64,000 nt of DNA. Origin: Thermoanaerobaculia bacterium. Its GTDB lineage: Bacteria; Acidobacteriota; Thermoanaerobaculia; Gp7-AA8. This document shows positions 26,926 to 35,762 of this stretch, in pieces (the stretch's first letter is position 1; the number at the start of each line of letters is the position of its first letter). A program made the translations under genes and the position numbers. The DNA lies in NCBI GenBank assembly GCA_017883235.1, contig JADGNY010000009.1:25534-89533 (forward strand), given 5' to 3'. Below the pieces are notes generated by a model. That model was not told where the DNA came from, made no database searches, and saw only the letters and a program-made list of their open reading frames with translations.

Positions 26926-27008
26926 AAGGAACGGGCTGGCGCCCTTCTTCAGGTGATTCGCTGAACCAATTTCCGGTGATCTACCGGTCCACGCCAGAGC
27001 AGGTCACC

Positions 27009-27903
27009 TCACGCAGACTGAGCATTGCGTTCTGCCACGAAACAGATGCTCGCCGTCCGATAGAGCGCTTCGAGGTTCCTGTCGCGTTGCGACGGGCGGA
27101 AGAACGCCCGTGGTGCAAGAAACGGGGTCGCTCGAGCGAATCGATGCAGGATCTCGATCAACACTCGCGTTACGCGCGGATAGCGGCCCATCGTCGCAAG
27201 AGCATGGAGGGTGTCGTACGAGGGCCAGATGCGCCTGACCGTAAAACCGCTCGCCTGAAGCAGGGCCAGAACACCAAAGGGTGTGTGGTGAAAGTACGAG
27301 TCGTGGAAGGGCTCGCCTTGCGAAACCGCCCCAAAGAACAGACCCTGTGGCGCGAGGACGCGTGCCACCTCCGAGACTGCCATGTAGGGGTTGTGAAGGT
27401 GTTCGAGGACCGCGTAGGAGATGACAAATTCGAACGAGGCATCGCTGAAAGGAAGCGCGTGTGCATCGGCGAGGATGTTCGCTTTCGGCGAGGTGTAGTC
27501 CACGCCTGCGTAGCGGAGGCCATAGGGCGCTGCCACCGGCTCCTGGTCGCGCGAGCCACATCCCAGGTCCGAGCAGGCGGTCTCCGACGTGCAGCGATTC
27601 GGCGACCGCGGAGAAAAGCTCGGCGGAATTGCGAATGGCGCGCGGTCCTGTGTACGTCATCGCCGGGCGGGCCACCAAACAGTTCTTCATTTCTTTCACG
27701 GCCGTCGAGCCAATGGGCAGGCGAAGCGTTCGCAAGCGCGGACGCTGGGGACGAAGATCGAGCGGTTCGCTCAAAGGCGCAGCGAAGCCGCAGGCACATC
27801 GAGCTTGAGGCAATTCCAAAGGCTCGTTGCATCCGGGGCAGATCAGACGATCGACATACCAAGGCTCAGCCACGGGCGGAAAGTATGGCTCAATTCGTGC
27901 CAC
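27009..27903 (-). pseudogene. SAM-dependent methyltransferase with Trm112-like zinc ribbon, frameshifted
   Basis: The N-terminal part (27903 to about 27570) starts 'MARIEPYFPP' and has the zinc-ribbon 'LICPGCNEPLEL'; the C-terminal part (27536 to 27009) continues in another frame with 'YAVLEHLHNPYMAVSEVARV'. Comparison with the intact paralogue at 33589-34596 shows that one additional G (C on the plus strand near 27570) breaks motif I, where 'DRLLDLGCGSGD' is expected. Without it the gene reads through as about 297 residues. Either a recent pseudogene or a sequencing error. It probably methylated a sugar or an acyl sugar. Confidence 0.75.
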
Positions 27904-27999
27904 CTGAGGTGCGATCGCCTTTCTGGTCGCCTTTGAGCCACTTGGGCTCGTGGATGATCTATCGATCGGTGTTGCGATCCAGTCCGCCGGGCACCACCG

Positions 28000-28959
28000 T
28001 CAGTTCCGGATGAGCCGGGAAAGCTCTTGCGCGAAGAAAGGAGCGGCAGAATCGCTGAGATGCCCACCGTCAGGAAAATTTCGCCGGTCTCCTCGCAGCG
28101 CGTCATAAGTCGCGGTGTTGAAATCGATCACAAGCTCATCGCTGCGGAAGAATGGGAGGATTCTCCGCTGATACTGGCGGTACGCCTCGGCTGTGGTTAG
28201 CCACTCTTCGCGATTAACGGGCGGAATGACCGCGACCACACGTGCCCCGGCAGCTCTTGCCGACGCCACCAGTTGGGCGTACTCGGCCAGCGATCGCTGG
28301 TCAACCGCAAACGACTCTCCTCTGGCCATGGTTCGTGCATGCCAGGGGCGTTCGGGTCTCTGGAACAATCTTCGGCCGAACTCATTCCACTCCTGGCGGG
28401 CTACATGATTCTGCTCTCGCCGGCGCGCGTGGTAGGTCTTCAACAATTCAAGCGAACCGAGGGCACTCCAGTAGTCACTCCTGGTTATGTACGGAGTCTT
28501 TCGGCCGCTGGTCGCTGTCAGGTAAGGGTGAATACAGAAAAGGACGAGCTTCGGAGCCCGGCGTTTCAAGACGTTATCGAGAAGCAGCCGTTCCTCGGAT
28601 ATGTCGCCCCCTTCGAGTGAGAGGTTGTAGGTTTGCGGCTCCATCAAGCCAGTATCCCAATTGTCCGTGAGCGACGAACCCACGAGCACGGCGTCGAAGT
28701 GTTCGGGCACATATCGGAGGCTCAACAGGTACTTCGACCACCGCTCATTGGTGTAGACGAGTAGGCCGGACTTGGAATGGAACAGCCCCATCGGATCGGC
28801 CCAGTAGTTGATCGCGACGAACGCACCGCCCGCGACGGCGACCGTGATGATCACCAGGCAGGACCAGAACGCTGCAGTCATCCGCGAACCATCGGTGCGA
28901 GGATAGTCGCTACGCTCGGCCACCGAGTCAGAATCGGAAGTAGATGAAGTCAGTGGCAT
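28000..28959 (-). CDS. Membrane-anchored SGNH-like protein, partner of the MBOAT (AlgJ/DltD-like role)
   Basis: 319 residues (293 if the start is Met27). One N-terminal membrane helix, then a periplasmic domain with 'VLVGSSLTDNW' (block I Ser) and 'FPDGGHLSDSAAPFF' near the end (Asp/His). Proteins of this shape work with MBOAT acyltransferases in alginate acetylation and teichoic-acid D-alanylation, completing acyl transfer in the periplasm. The gene overlaps the end of the MBOAT gene by 32 bases. Assigned by motif, topology and neighbourhood. Confidence 0.7.
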   Translation of the reverse strand: MPLTSSTSDSDSVAERSDYPRTDGSRMTAAFWSCLVIITVAVAGGAFVAINYWADPMGLFHSKSGLLVYTNERWSKYLLSLRYVPEHFDAVLVGSSLTDNWDTGLMEPQTYNLSLEGGDISEERLLLDNVLKRRAPKLVLFCIHPYLTATSGRKTPYITRSDYWSALGSLELLKTYHARRREQNHVARQEWNEFGRRLFQRPERPWHARTMARGESFAVDQRSLAEYAQLVASARAAGARVVAVIPPVNREEWLTTAEAYRQYQRRILPFFRSDELVIDFNTATYDALRGDRRNFPDGGHLSDSAAPFFAQELSRLIRN

Positions 28960-30388
28960 TGGCTGAGTTCATGAAAAGAAAGGCGATCAGGAGCAACGCG
29001 GCGACTACCGCCGCTCTGGCGATGGTCGGACGAAAGTTGTCGAACCACCAGTGGGACGTTGGTCCCAGAACCGCCAGCGGTGCGGCAATCAGGGCCGGGA
29101 TACCAACCGTCCATAGCGCCGGCCGGCGTGTGATATCCACGATCTGCAGCATGCCGGTTTGGGCGGATGCTGAAAGGAAGACCCCTGCACCACGAAATGG
29201 ATTGGCGAACGGGATCAGCATGCGCGAGACATGCAGCGCGGAATGAAGGTCGGGCAGCCGGAAGAAGATGAACGCTATGTTGACCCAGGCAAGGGTCAAC
29301 GCCCACGCCGCGATCGCGGGCAACCGACGCTTCGACTTCTTCTTCCAGTACTGATTGGCAACCAGTCCGGCGCCGTGCAGACCGCCGAAGATCACGAAGT
29401 TCCATGACGAGCCGTGCCAGACGCCGGCAATGAGCATTGACGTCATCGTCGCTACCGCCGCGGTGCGGGTCGTAGCCCGCCGGAACAGGCGGATGATCGG
29501 GGTGTACAGATAGGTGGTGATGAACTGAGAGAGGCTGATGTGCCACCGTTGCCAGAACTCGATGATCGAGCGCGAGCGATAGGGGGCGTCGAAGTTGCGG
29601 GGAATGTCGAAACCGAGCATCAGTGCGGCCCCGAGCGCCATGTCGGAGTAGCCGCTGAAGTCGAAATAGATCTGCATCGAATACGCGAGTGAGCAGACCC
29701 ATGCCTCAACGGACGACAGCGCAAACGGATCAGCCATCCCCTTGTCTACGATGGTTCGAAAGCATTCCGCGAAGACCACTTTCTTGAAGAGTCCGGTGGC
29801 GAACATGGCCAGACCTTGAGCGACATCGAGTGCCCGGTCTCGCTCGAGTCCGCCGAGCTCCAATTGCGGAATCATCTGCTTGCCGCGGCTGATCGGGCCC
29901 GCCGTCACGTAAGGAAAGAACGAGACAAAAAGAGCGTGGATGGTCAGGCGCTGAGGCGTCAGCAGGTTCTCGTACACATCCACCAGATAAGCCACCTGCT
30001 GAAGCGTGAAGAAACTGATGCCGAGCGGAAATCCCCAGTCGGGAAGCGCGAGTGTGGATCCGCTCGCGCGTCCGAGGAGCCCGCCCAGAACGCCGGCGTA
30101 CTTGAATGTACTCAGGATCGCCAGGTTCACGAGGATGCCGGTCCATAGCCAGCGCAAGCGCGCACGCCCTTCCAATTTGGCGATTCGACGGGCGACGCCG
30201 AAATTCAGCAGGATGCTCCCGAGCAGAATCGGCAGGTGCGTCCAGCGATGGAAGCCGTAGAAGGTGAATGAAGCGACCAGAAGGACCCCGCGCGCCGTCC
30301 GTAAAGAGATCTTAAGGAGAACGAGCCGATAGCCAACGACCACCAGCGGGAGAAACAGGATGACGAACGGGAAGGAGTTGAACGACAT
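28928..30388 (-). CDS. MBOAT family O-acyltransferase (AlgI/DltB-like)
   Basis: 486 residues with ten or more membrane helices. 'YFDFSGYSDMALGAALMLGF', 'FWQRWHISLSQFITTYLY' and the invariant His in 'GVWHGSSWNFVIFGGLHG' identify an AlgI-type MBOAT. It passes an activated acyl group through the membrane for O-acylation of an exported glycan. Its start overlaps the upstream reductase stop by one base. With an ACP, FkbH and MaoC in the operon, the acyl group may be carrier-bound as in DltB rather than acetyl-CoA derived. Confidence 0.9.
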   Translation of the reverse strand: MSFNSFPFVILFLPLVVVGYRLVLLKISLRTARGVLLVASFTFYGFHRWTHLPILLGSILLNFGVARRIAKLEGRARLRWLWTGILVNLAILSTFKYAGVLGGLLGRASGSTLALPDWGFPLGISFFTLQQVAYLVDVYENLLTPQRLTIHALFVSFFPYVTAGPISRGKQMIPQLELGGLERDRALDVAQGLAMFATGLFKKVVFAECFRTIVDKGMADPFALSSVEAWVCSLAYSMQIYFDFSGYSDMALGAALMLGFDIPRNFDAPYRSRSIIEFWQRWHISLSQFITTYLYTPIIRLFRRATTRTAAVATMTSMLIAGVWHGSSWNFVIFGGLHGAGLVANQYWKKKSKRRLPAIAAWALTLAWVNIAFIFFRLPDLHSALHVSRMLIPFANPFRGAGVFLSASAQTGMLQIVDITRRPALWTVGIPALIAAPLAVLGPTSHWWFDNFRPTIARAAVVAALLLIAFLFMNSANATDFIYFRF

Positions 30389-31140
30389 CAGAGGACGCTG
30401 CCGCCGGTGACGGGAAGGTTAGCCCCGTTGATGAACCCGGCCTCCGGCGACAGAAGGAATTGGATCACTCCGGCAACGTCATCAGCGGTGGCATTGCGCC
30501 CCATTGGATTCTGCGACTGGCTGATCTCCACGATCTGCCGCGGCACTTCCGAAAGGAGCTGGGTCTCCACCATCGATGGCGAAACTGCATTGACAGACAC
30601 GCCGAGCTCGCCATATTCGGTGGCCAGCGCCCGCACGAGGCCGAGCTGCGCATACTTGATCATCGTGTACATCGATAGGTACTTCGGCGGTACGCCCAGC
30701 GTCACGCTGGAAAGGGCGATGACCACGCGGCGTCGCGAGCGCTCGTCAGCGGCGTGCTTCTGTCCGGCCAGGCAGTGCCGCAGGATGGCGATCAGCGACC
30801 CAAGTTGGATTTGCCATTCGGCTTCGAGCAGCGACAGGTCTGCCTTTCCGAATCGTTCGTAGCGCAGCTTGCTGGCCGGAAGGTGTACGACGGATCGTGG
30901 AACGAGGCTGGAGCGGCGCATTGCCTCGATGAATGCCTCTGCCCCGGGCGGTGAGGAGAGGTCGCCTTGAATCGGCATGATGGATGCGCCAAGGTCCCGG
31001 TGCAGCTGGTCGATCCGTGCTCGCCCCGTGTTGTAGTGGCAGATCAGGCGTCGCCGCGTGTCGTCCGCAGCCAGCCGCCTGGCCAGGGCCACTCCGATAT
31101 CGGAGGAGGCGCCGGTGATCAGAATCGTGTCATCGCTCAC
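30388..31140 (-). CDS. Short-chain dehydrogenase/reductase
   Basis: 250 residues. 'ILITGASSDIGVALARRL' is the cofactor motif and 'LSSVTLGVPPKYLSMYTMIK' gives Ser and YxxxK. It overlaps MaoC upstream (11 bases) and the MBOAT downstream (1 base). In an operon with FkbH, ACP and MaoC it probably acts on an ACP-bound three- or four-carbon chain as keto/hydroxyacyl reductase. Substrate not determinable. Confidence 0.8.
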   Translation of the reverse strand: MSDDTILITGASSDIGVALARRLAADDTRRRLICHYNTGRARIDQLHRDLGASIMPIQGDLSSPPGAEAFIEAMRRSSLVPRSVVHLPASKLRYERFGKADLSLLEAEWQIQLGSLIAILRHCLAGQKHAADERSRRRVVIALSSVTLGVPPKYLSMYTMIKYAQLGLVRALATEYGELGVSVNAVSPSMVETQLLSEVPRQIVEISQSQNPMGRNATADDVAGVIQFLLSPEAGFINGANLPVTGGSVL

Positions 31141-31549
31141 GGATACCTACCCGTATCTTCGCCTTCGAGACGCGAGCCCTCTCTCCGTTGCGGATCTCCG
31201 CGTCAATCTCCGCCATCTGGATCGCCTCGCTCAAGAATACGATCGCGCCGGAGACCGTCAGAGTATCGCCGGGGTAGACCGGAAGAGCAAACTCCACGTT
31301 GAGGCTGTGCAGCAGGGCGTAGCGACCCGGCAGGTGAATTCCGACGAGGGTCGAGTAATACGAGGCAGTGAGCATGCCGTGGACGAGACGTTCGCGAAAT
31401 CCGGCTGCGCGAGCGGATTCGGAATCGAGGTGAAGAGGATTGGTATCGCCAGTGAGAGCGGCGAATGCATCGACCGACGCGGGCGTCACCACCACAGCGA
31501 ACTCCCGCCGCATGCCAATGGCCAGATCCGCCCACCGGTATTCGTTCAC
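31130..31549 (-). CDS. MaoC-like (R)-specific hydratase/dehydratase
   Basis: 139 residues, single hot-dog domain. 'FAALTGDTNPLHLD' holds the catalytic Asp/His of MaoC and PhaJ type hydratases and 'FRERLVHGMLTASYYSTLVG' the conserved helix. The reaction would be reversible hydration of an enoyl thioester. Overlaps the ACP gene by four bases. Together with the reductase it would allow dehydration or hydration of the ACP-bound acyl group. Confidence 0.83.
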   Translation of the reverse strand: MNEYRWADLAIGMRREFAVVVTPASVDAFAALTGDTNPLHLDSESARAAGFRERLVHGMLTASYYSTLVGIHLPGRYALLHSLNVEFALPVYPGDTLTVSGAIVFLSEAIQMAEIDAEIRNGERARVSKAKIRVGIRER

Positions 31550-31785
31550 CTCTGCTGCTTCCGCTCGATGAGATCGATCATGTCGCCGACGTTCTTAAGA
31601 TCCTGAAGTTCGCCGAGAGCGAAGCGAACGTGGAACTCCTGCTCGATGGAGGCGATCAGGTTGATGTGCGCCAGCGAATCCCACCCCTCCACGCTCCGGG
31701 CATTGGACTCCCGGTTGATGATCAGCCCTTGATCGTCCAGGACGTCCCGAAAGATGAGCTGAAGGTGCTCCAGAATGTCTATCAC
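31546..31785 (-). CDS. Acyl carrier protein (FkbH-associated)
   Basis: 79 residues from GTG. Phosphopantetheine Ser37 in 'EGWDSLAHINLIASIEQEF', a form typical of ACPs that pair with FkbH. It starts directly behind the FkbH stop and overlaps MaoC. Such ACPs receive glyceryl units derived from 1,3-bisphosphoglycerate. Confidence 0.87.
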   Translation of the reverse strand: MIDILEHLQLIFRDVLDDQGLIINRESNARSVEGWDSLAHINLIASIEQEFHVRFALGELQDLKNVGDMIDLIERKQQR

Positions 31786-33573
31786 CTAGGCAATCCTCTG
31801 GATGTGGATGTTGCGTGGCACATAGTCTGGCGCCAGATCGAGTCTCCATTCGCTCCGGCTTCCATCCTCAGCGAGGAAGGTGCGCTCAAATCCGAGTTTT
31901 TCGTAATGATCGGCGACCATGTTGTTCTTCGATGTCCGCGAGTAGTACCCGGCCAGCGTCTTGATGCCTGCGTCGCGGGCGCGCTCGATGAGCACATCCA
32001 GCATCGCCAACTCCATGTTCCTCCGGATCACTCGGCAGCTCATCAACCACAGCTCGATGTGCAGGACCGCTTCATCCTTGCGACCGATGATCACGCTGAC
32101 CAGACCGTTGTCTCCGAATCGATCTTCCAACCTACCATACAGCGCGATGTACCGCGGGTCCGACGCGATCTGTGCGATCTCGCTCATCGTGTAGCGACGC
32201 GTGGTCAGGTTGAACTGATTGGTCTTGTTCGTGAGCTGGGTGATGCGCTCGAGATAGGCATCGCGGAAGGAAGCGATCTCGGCGCGCATTGCCAGGGCTG
32301 CGAGATACTCACCGTAGTTTGCGTATGTAGAGCTGAGTGCGGTCCGCTCCTCGTTGCCGGCATATTGCACGTTTCGATTGATGTCGTCGCTGGAGAGGGA
32401 GACCACATCGAAGTAGCCACCGCGGTCGAGAACGAGCGGAAAGCGGCTCACGTCAACGCCAACCTCGGGCACGGCCACAGCCGGCAATTGCGCGCGGACG
32501 ATGGCGCGCTCGGCCGGGTTGTCGTCGACGAACACCATGCTGTCCAGACCGATGTTCAGCGCGGCGGCAATGCGTGGGATGTTCTCAGACTTCGGTTCCC
32601 AGTTCGCCACGAAGGCGGAGAGGTCCTTGAGGCGGAGGACGGAATCGGGATGTGCAAATCCCTCTCTGGCGATGGCCTCGTCGTTTTTCGAGCAGACTGC
32701 CAGAAGAATCCCGCGCTGCCGCAGGTCCAGACAGTATTCCTGGAACGCCGTGAACGCCTCTCCCTCGGCGGTCTCTCTGCCAATGCGGATGTGATCTGCG
32801 CCTTCGTCGCCGATCGCGCCGCCCCATAGCGTGTTGTCGAGGTCGAGCACCAGGCACTTGCGACTCCGGCCGTAGATCGCTCGAATGGTATTGGCAAGGG
32901 AGTGAGCCCACATGGCGCTGCCCGCGGGCGTCGTGGGGATCTTGTAGCTGAACCATCGACCCGGGTCGCTCCATTGGTCAAGCCCGGTGATGCTGGCGAC
33001 GGAGGCAAGATCGTGCAGCACGATTCTGCGGTCGTTCAGTGCGCGTCGAGCCATCTCGAGATTGAGCTGGCTCACGAAATGGGTCCGTCCCGCCGGCGAC
33101 GCACAATCGAAACTACCCGTTCCCCGGGTTGCAGGCGGCTCGAAGTTGTTTTGGATCAACTGGCACCCAAGCCGGCTCGTCAGGGACTTCCAGATCGATT
33201 CGTAGCGCGCGAGCTCCGTCTCCAGACAGCGTTCGATCTCGTCTGCAGAAGCGGTGAGCCGCGGATAGCTTCGTACATTGACCGTGGAGGTATGGATGCA
33301 GACGAGATCGGGTCGAAACTCTTCGAGCCGGGCGGTGTCGAACAGAGCCTCTTCGTAGAAGCGGTTGTATTCCGATTGGTAGAAAACCGGTCGAATCCCG
33401 TCGTTCAGGAGAAAGAGCTCCAGGAGATCGAGAACCTCCTGCGCGGTGCTGCCGGCAAGCACGGCCAGCCGCACATCGATCCATGAGCTCCCTTCGAGCA
33501 GCTCACGGCGAAGACGCTTGCGATGACGCAACAGATAGGCCGCGTCGAACGGATAAAGGAGCTCTTGATTCAT
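31786..33573 (-). CDS. FkbH-like HAD-family glyceryl-ACP synthase
   Basis: 595 residues. An N-terminal domain is followed by the HAD motif 'LVLDLDNTLWGGAIGDEG' (about 241-258) and 'VFVDDNPAERA', and a C-terminal GNAT-like domain with 'LWLMSCRVIRRNMELAML'. FkbH enzymes take D-1,3-bisphosphoglycerate, dephosphorylate it and load glyceryl onto a partner ACP. The ACP gene is adjacent. This suggests a glyceryl-, lactyl- or derived acyl group that MaoC and the reductase could modify before the MBOAT transfers it to the glycan. Length matches the family. Confidence 0.88.
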   Translation of the reverse strand: MNQELLYPFDAAYLLRHRKRLRRELLEGSSWIDVRLAVLAGSTAQEVLDLLELFLLNDGIRPVFYQSEYNRFYEEALFDTARLEEFRPDLVCIHTSTVNVRSYPRLTASADEIERCLETELARYESIWKSLTSRLGCQLIQNNFEPPATRGTGSFDCASPAGRTHFVSQLNLEMARRALNDRRIVLHDLASVASITGLDQWSDPGRWFSYKIPTTPAGSAMWAHSLANTIRAIYGRSRKCLVLDLDNTLWGGAIGDEGADHIRIGRETAEGEAFTAFQEYCLDLRQRGILLAVCSKNDEAIAREGFAHPDSVLRLKDLSAFVANWEPKSENIPRIAAALNIGLDSMVFVDDNPAERAIVRAQLPAVAVPEVGVDVSRFPLVLDRGGYFDVVSLSSDDINRNVQYAGNEERTALSSTYANYGEYLAALAMRAEIASFRDAYLERITQLTNKTNQFNLTTRRYTMSEIAQIASDPRYIALYGRLEDRFGDNGLVSVIIGRKDEAVLHIELWLMSCRVIRRNMELAMLDVLIERARDAGIKTLAGYYSRTSKNNMVADHYEKLGFERTFLAEDGSRSEWRLDLAPDYVPRNIHIQRIA

Positions 33574-33588
33574 CGGCGGACGGCCTGA

Positions 33589-34596
33589 TTATGAACGAGA
33601 AGCCCCGAGGTCTGGGCAGCGCCACCGCCAGAATGCCCCGATGCCTTTGCGAAGTTCTTGCGCGCGATTGTCAACGTTGATCAGAAACGAAAAATCATGG
33701 ACGGGAGAGCCGGCTGCACTGACCCTCTCCGCGACAAAGCAGATGCCGGCTGTGCGGTACACCGCTTCGAGCTCCTTGTCCCGCTGCGATGCGCGAAAGA
33801 ACGCGCACGGTGCCAGGAACGGCGTCGCCTTTGCGAATCGATAGAGGATCTCGATCAAGGACCGCGTCAAACGGGGATAGCGGCCCATCGTGGCCAGCGC
33901 ATGGAGCGTGTCGTAAGACGGCCAGAGTCGCCGGACGCGGAAGCCCGTGGCGTGCAGGAGGGCCAGCACTCCGAGCGCCGTATGGTGGAAGTACGATTCG
34001 TGGAACGGTTCGCCTTGCGAGACCGCGCCAAAAAACAGTCCGCGCGGCCCAAGGACGCGCGCCACTTCCGTTGCCGCCATGTATGGATTGTGAACGTGTT
34101 CGAAGACGGCATAGGAAAGGACGAGATCGAACGATTCATCGTGGAAAGGGAGTGCGTGTGCGTCGGCCAGCATGCCGGCTTTCGGAGAGGAGTAGTCGAC
34201 CCCGGCATAGCGCAGGCCGTAGTGAGCAGCCACCGGAACCTGATCGCCCGAGCCGCATCCGAGGTCGAGAAGGCGGTCACCGGGGCGGAAGGACTCGGAC
34301 ACGGCGGAGAAAAGTTCCGCGGAGTCGCGGACGGCCCTCGGACCTGAGTACGTCAGAACCGGCCGTGCCAGCGAGCACTTCTTCAGATCCTGCGGAGCCG
34401 TTGCCCCGACGGGCAGACGAAGCGTGCGCCAGAGCGGTTTCTGTGGCCGCAGATCGAGCGGCGTTCCCGCGGGCACGGAGAATCCGCCGCCGCAGGCCTG
34501 CGACGGCGAAAGCGGCGTTTTGCAGTCCGGGCATGCCAAACGATCGAAATACCAGGGGTCGGGTTGACTGGCGTCGTCTCGTTTGTTCGTGATCAC
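33589..34596 (-). CDS. SAM-dependent methyltransferase with Trm112-like zinc ribbon
   Basis: 335 residues from GTG. N-terminal ribbon-like 'RLACPDCKTPLS', then class I methyltransferase motifs 'DRLLDLGCGSGDQVPVAA' and 'YAVFEHVHNPYMAATEVARV'. It is an intact paralogue of the frameshifted gene at 27009-27903 and heads the FkbH operon. The last 40 residues differ from the paralogue and are Arg/Trp-rich. Likely modifies a sugar or a sugar-linked acyl group. Confidence 0.82.
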   Translation of the reverse strand: MITNKRDDASQPDPWYFDRLACPDCKTPLSPSQACGGGFSVPAGTPLDLRPQKPLWRTLRLPVGATAPQDLKKCSLARPVLTYSGPRAVRDSAELFSAVSESFRPGDRLLDLGCGSGDQVPVAAHYGLRYAGVDYSSPKAGMLADAHALPFHDESFDLVLSYAVFEHVHNPYMAATEVARVLGPRGLFFGAVSQGEPFHESYFHHTALGVLALLHATGFRVRRLWPSYDTLHALATMGRYPRLTRSLIEILYRFAKATPFLAPCAFFRASQRDKELEAVYRTAGICFVAERVSAAGSPVHDFSFLINVDNRAQELRKGIGAFWRWRCPDLGASRS

Positions 34597-34692
34597 GGCT
34601 GGGGTCAGCGATTATGAATGAGAAACCCGTGCGAGACGCCTGGCAATCACTGCCGCCCGCCTCGGGAAGCAGCGGTCACCGTGACTGCACGT

Positions 34693-34698
34693 TAGAAT
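34693..34698 (+). promoter_or_regulatory. Candidate -10 element (TAGAAT) for leaderless start
   Basis: TAGAAT, then six bases (GGAGCC), then the GTG of the galactosyltransferase-like gene. The six bases resemble a ribosome site but lie too close to the codon to act as one. Repeated arrangement in the window. Confidence 0.45.
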
Positions 34699-34704
34699 GG
34701 AGCC

Positions 34705-35754
34705 GTGAAGGTCAGCCTCCGGAACCTGATCGGAGCCATGGTCTACGACTGGGTGCCGTTCGAGTTGCGCATACGCGGCATCGGAGCCCGGAATGGCCGG
34801 CCAGAGCCGTGGCTGCAGATCCGCAACCGCCGCGAGACCATCTCGATGAACGAGCGCGGAGTGCAATGCCACTGGCGTTTCGCCTCCGATCTTCACATCG
34901 GCAGGGTCATTCCGTCGACCGCTGCGCGTTTGATGCGGAGATCGCTGAGCCGCTGGCCGATCGCCATGCGTGACGTGCCGGCGCCGATGAGCGGCCCTCC
35001 GCGCGTCTCCTTTCTCATCGGCCACCGCGGCACCGGCCGTCTGCCGCATCTTCTGGCCGCGCTACGCAGCATCGCCGGACAGACCGGCGTTGCCTTCGAA
35101 TGCATCGTCATCGAGCAGTCGGTGGCGCCCGAGGTCGGGAGGTACCTGCCACCGTGGGTTCGCTACCTTCACACGCCGCTTCCCCGCCCTGATCTGCCGT
35201 ACTGCCGCTCATGGGCGTTCAACATCGCGGCCGGTTACGCGCAAAGCGGCATCCTGGTGTTGCACGACAACGACGTGCTCATCCCCGAGCGTTACGCGTA
35301 CGAGGCGGTGCAACGGGTGGAGGAGGGGTATTCGTTCGTCGATCTGAAACGCTTCATCCACTACCTCGACGCGGATGCCACGGCGCGCGTTTTCGTGACG
35401 GGCGCACCGCCCCGGGGCGTGCCCGCGCTGATCGTGCAGCACCTCGATGGCGGAAGCACCGTGGCACGGCGTGATGCCTATGACGCCATCGGAGGGTTCG
35501 ACGAGTCCTACGTCGGCTGGGGTGGCGAAGACAACGACTTCATGGATCGAGCCGGGTTTGCCGGCGGCGTGTATCGATTCGGATACATGCCGATACTGCA
35601 CCTCGAGCATCCGCCTCAGCCGGAGAAGTCGTCGCTGAGCTCGGGCGCGATCCTGCGATATCGGGCCATGGAGATCGTCGACCCCGGCGAGCGCATCGCC
35701 CGGCTTCGCGCAATCGAACAGGGACGGATGTCGGGTCCGGCCGTCGTCGATTGA
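34705..35754 (+). CDS. Glycosyltransferase with GT7-type C-terminal domain (galactosyltransferase-like)
   Basis: 349 residues. About 100 N-terminal residues are unassigned, then a GT-A domain: 'VSFLIGHRGTGRLPHLLAAL', 'ILVLHDNDVLIP' (DND for DXD) and 'GGFDESYVGWGGEDNDFMDR', the GT7 C-terminal motif found in chondroitin polymerase and beta-1,4-galactosyltransferases. It faces away from the methyltransferase gene and is monocistronic. Confidence 0.82.
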   Translation: MKVSLRNLIGAMVYDWVPFELRIRGIGARNGRPEPWLQIRNRRETISMNERGVQCHWRFASDLHIGRVIPSTAARLMRRSLSRWPIAMRDVPAPMSGPPRVSFLIGHRGTGRLPHLLAALRSIAGQTGVAFECIVIEQSVAPEVGRYLPPWVRYLHTPLPRPDLPYCRSWAFNIAAGYAQSGILVLHDNDVLIPERYAYEAVQRVEEGYSFVDLKRFIHYLDADATARVFVTGAPPRGVPALIVQHLDGGSTVARRDAYDAIGGFDESYVGWGGEDNDFMDRAGFAGGVYRFGYMPILHLEHPPQPEKSSLSSGAILRYRAMEIVDPGERIARLRAIEQGRMSGPAVVD

Positions 35755-35762
35755 CCTTCCCG

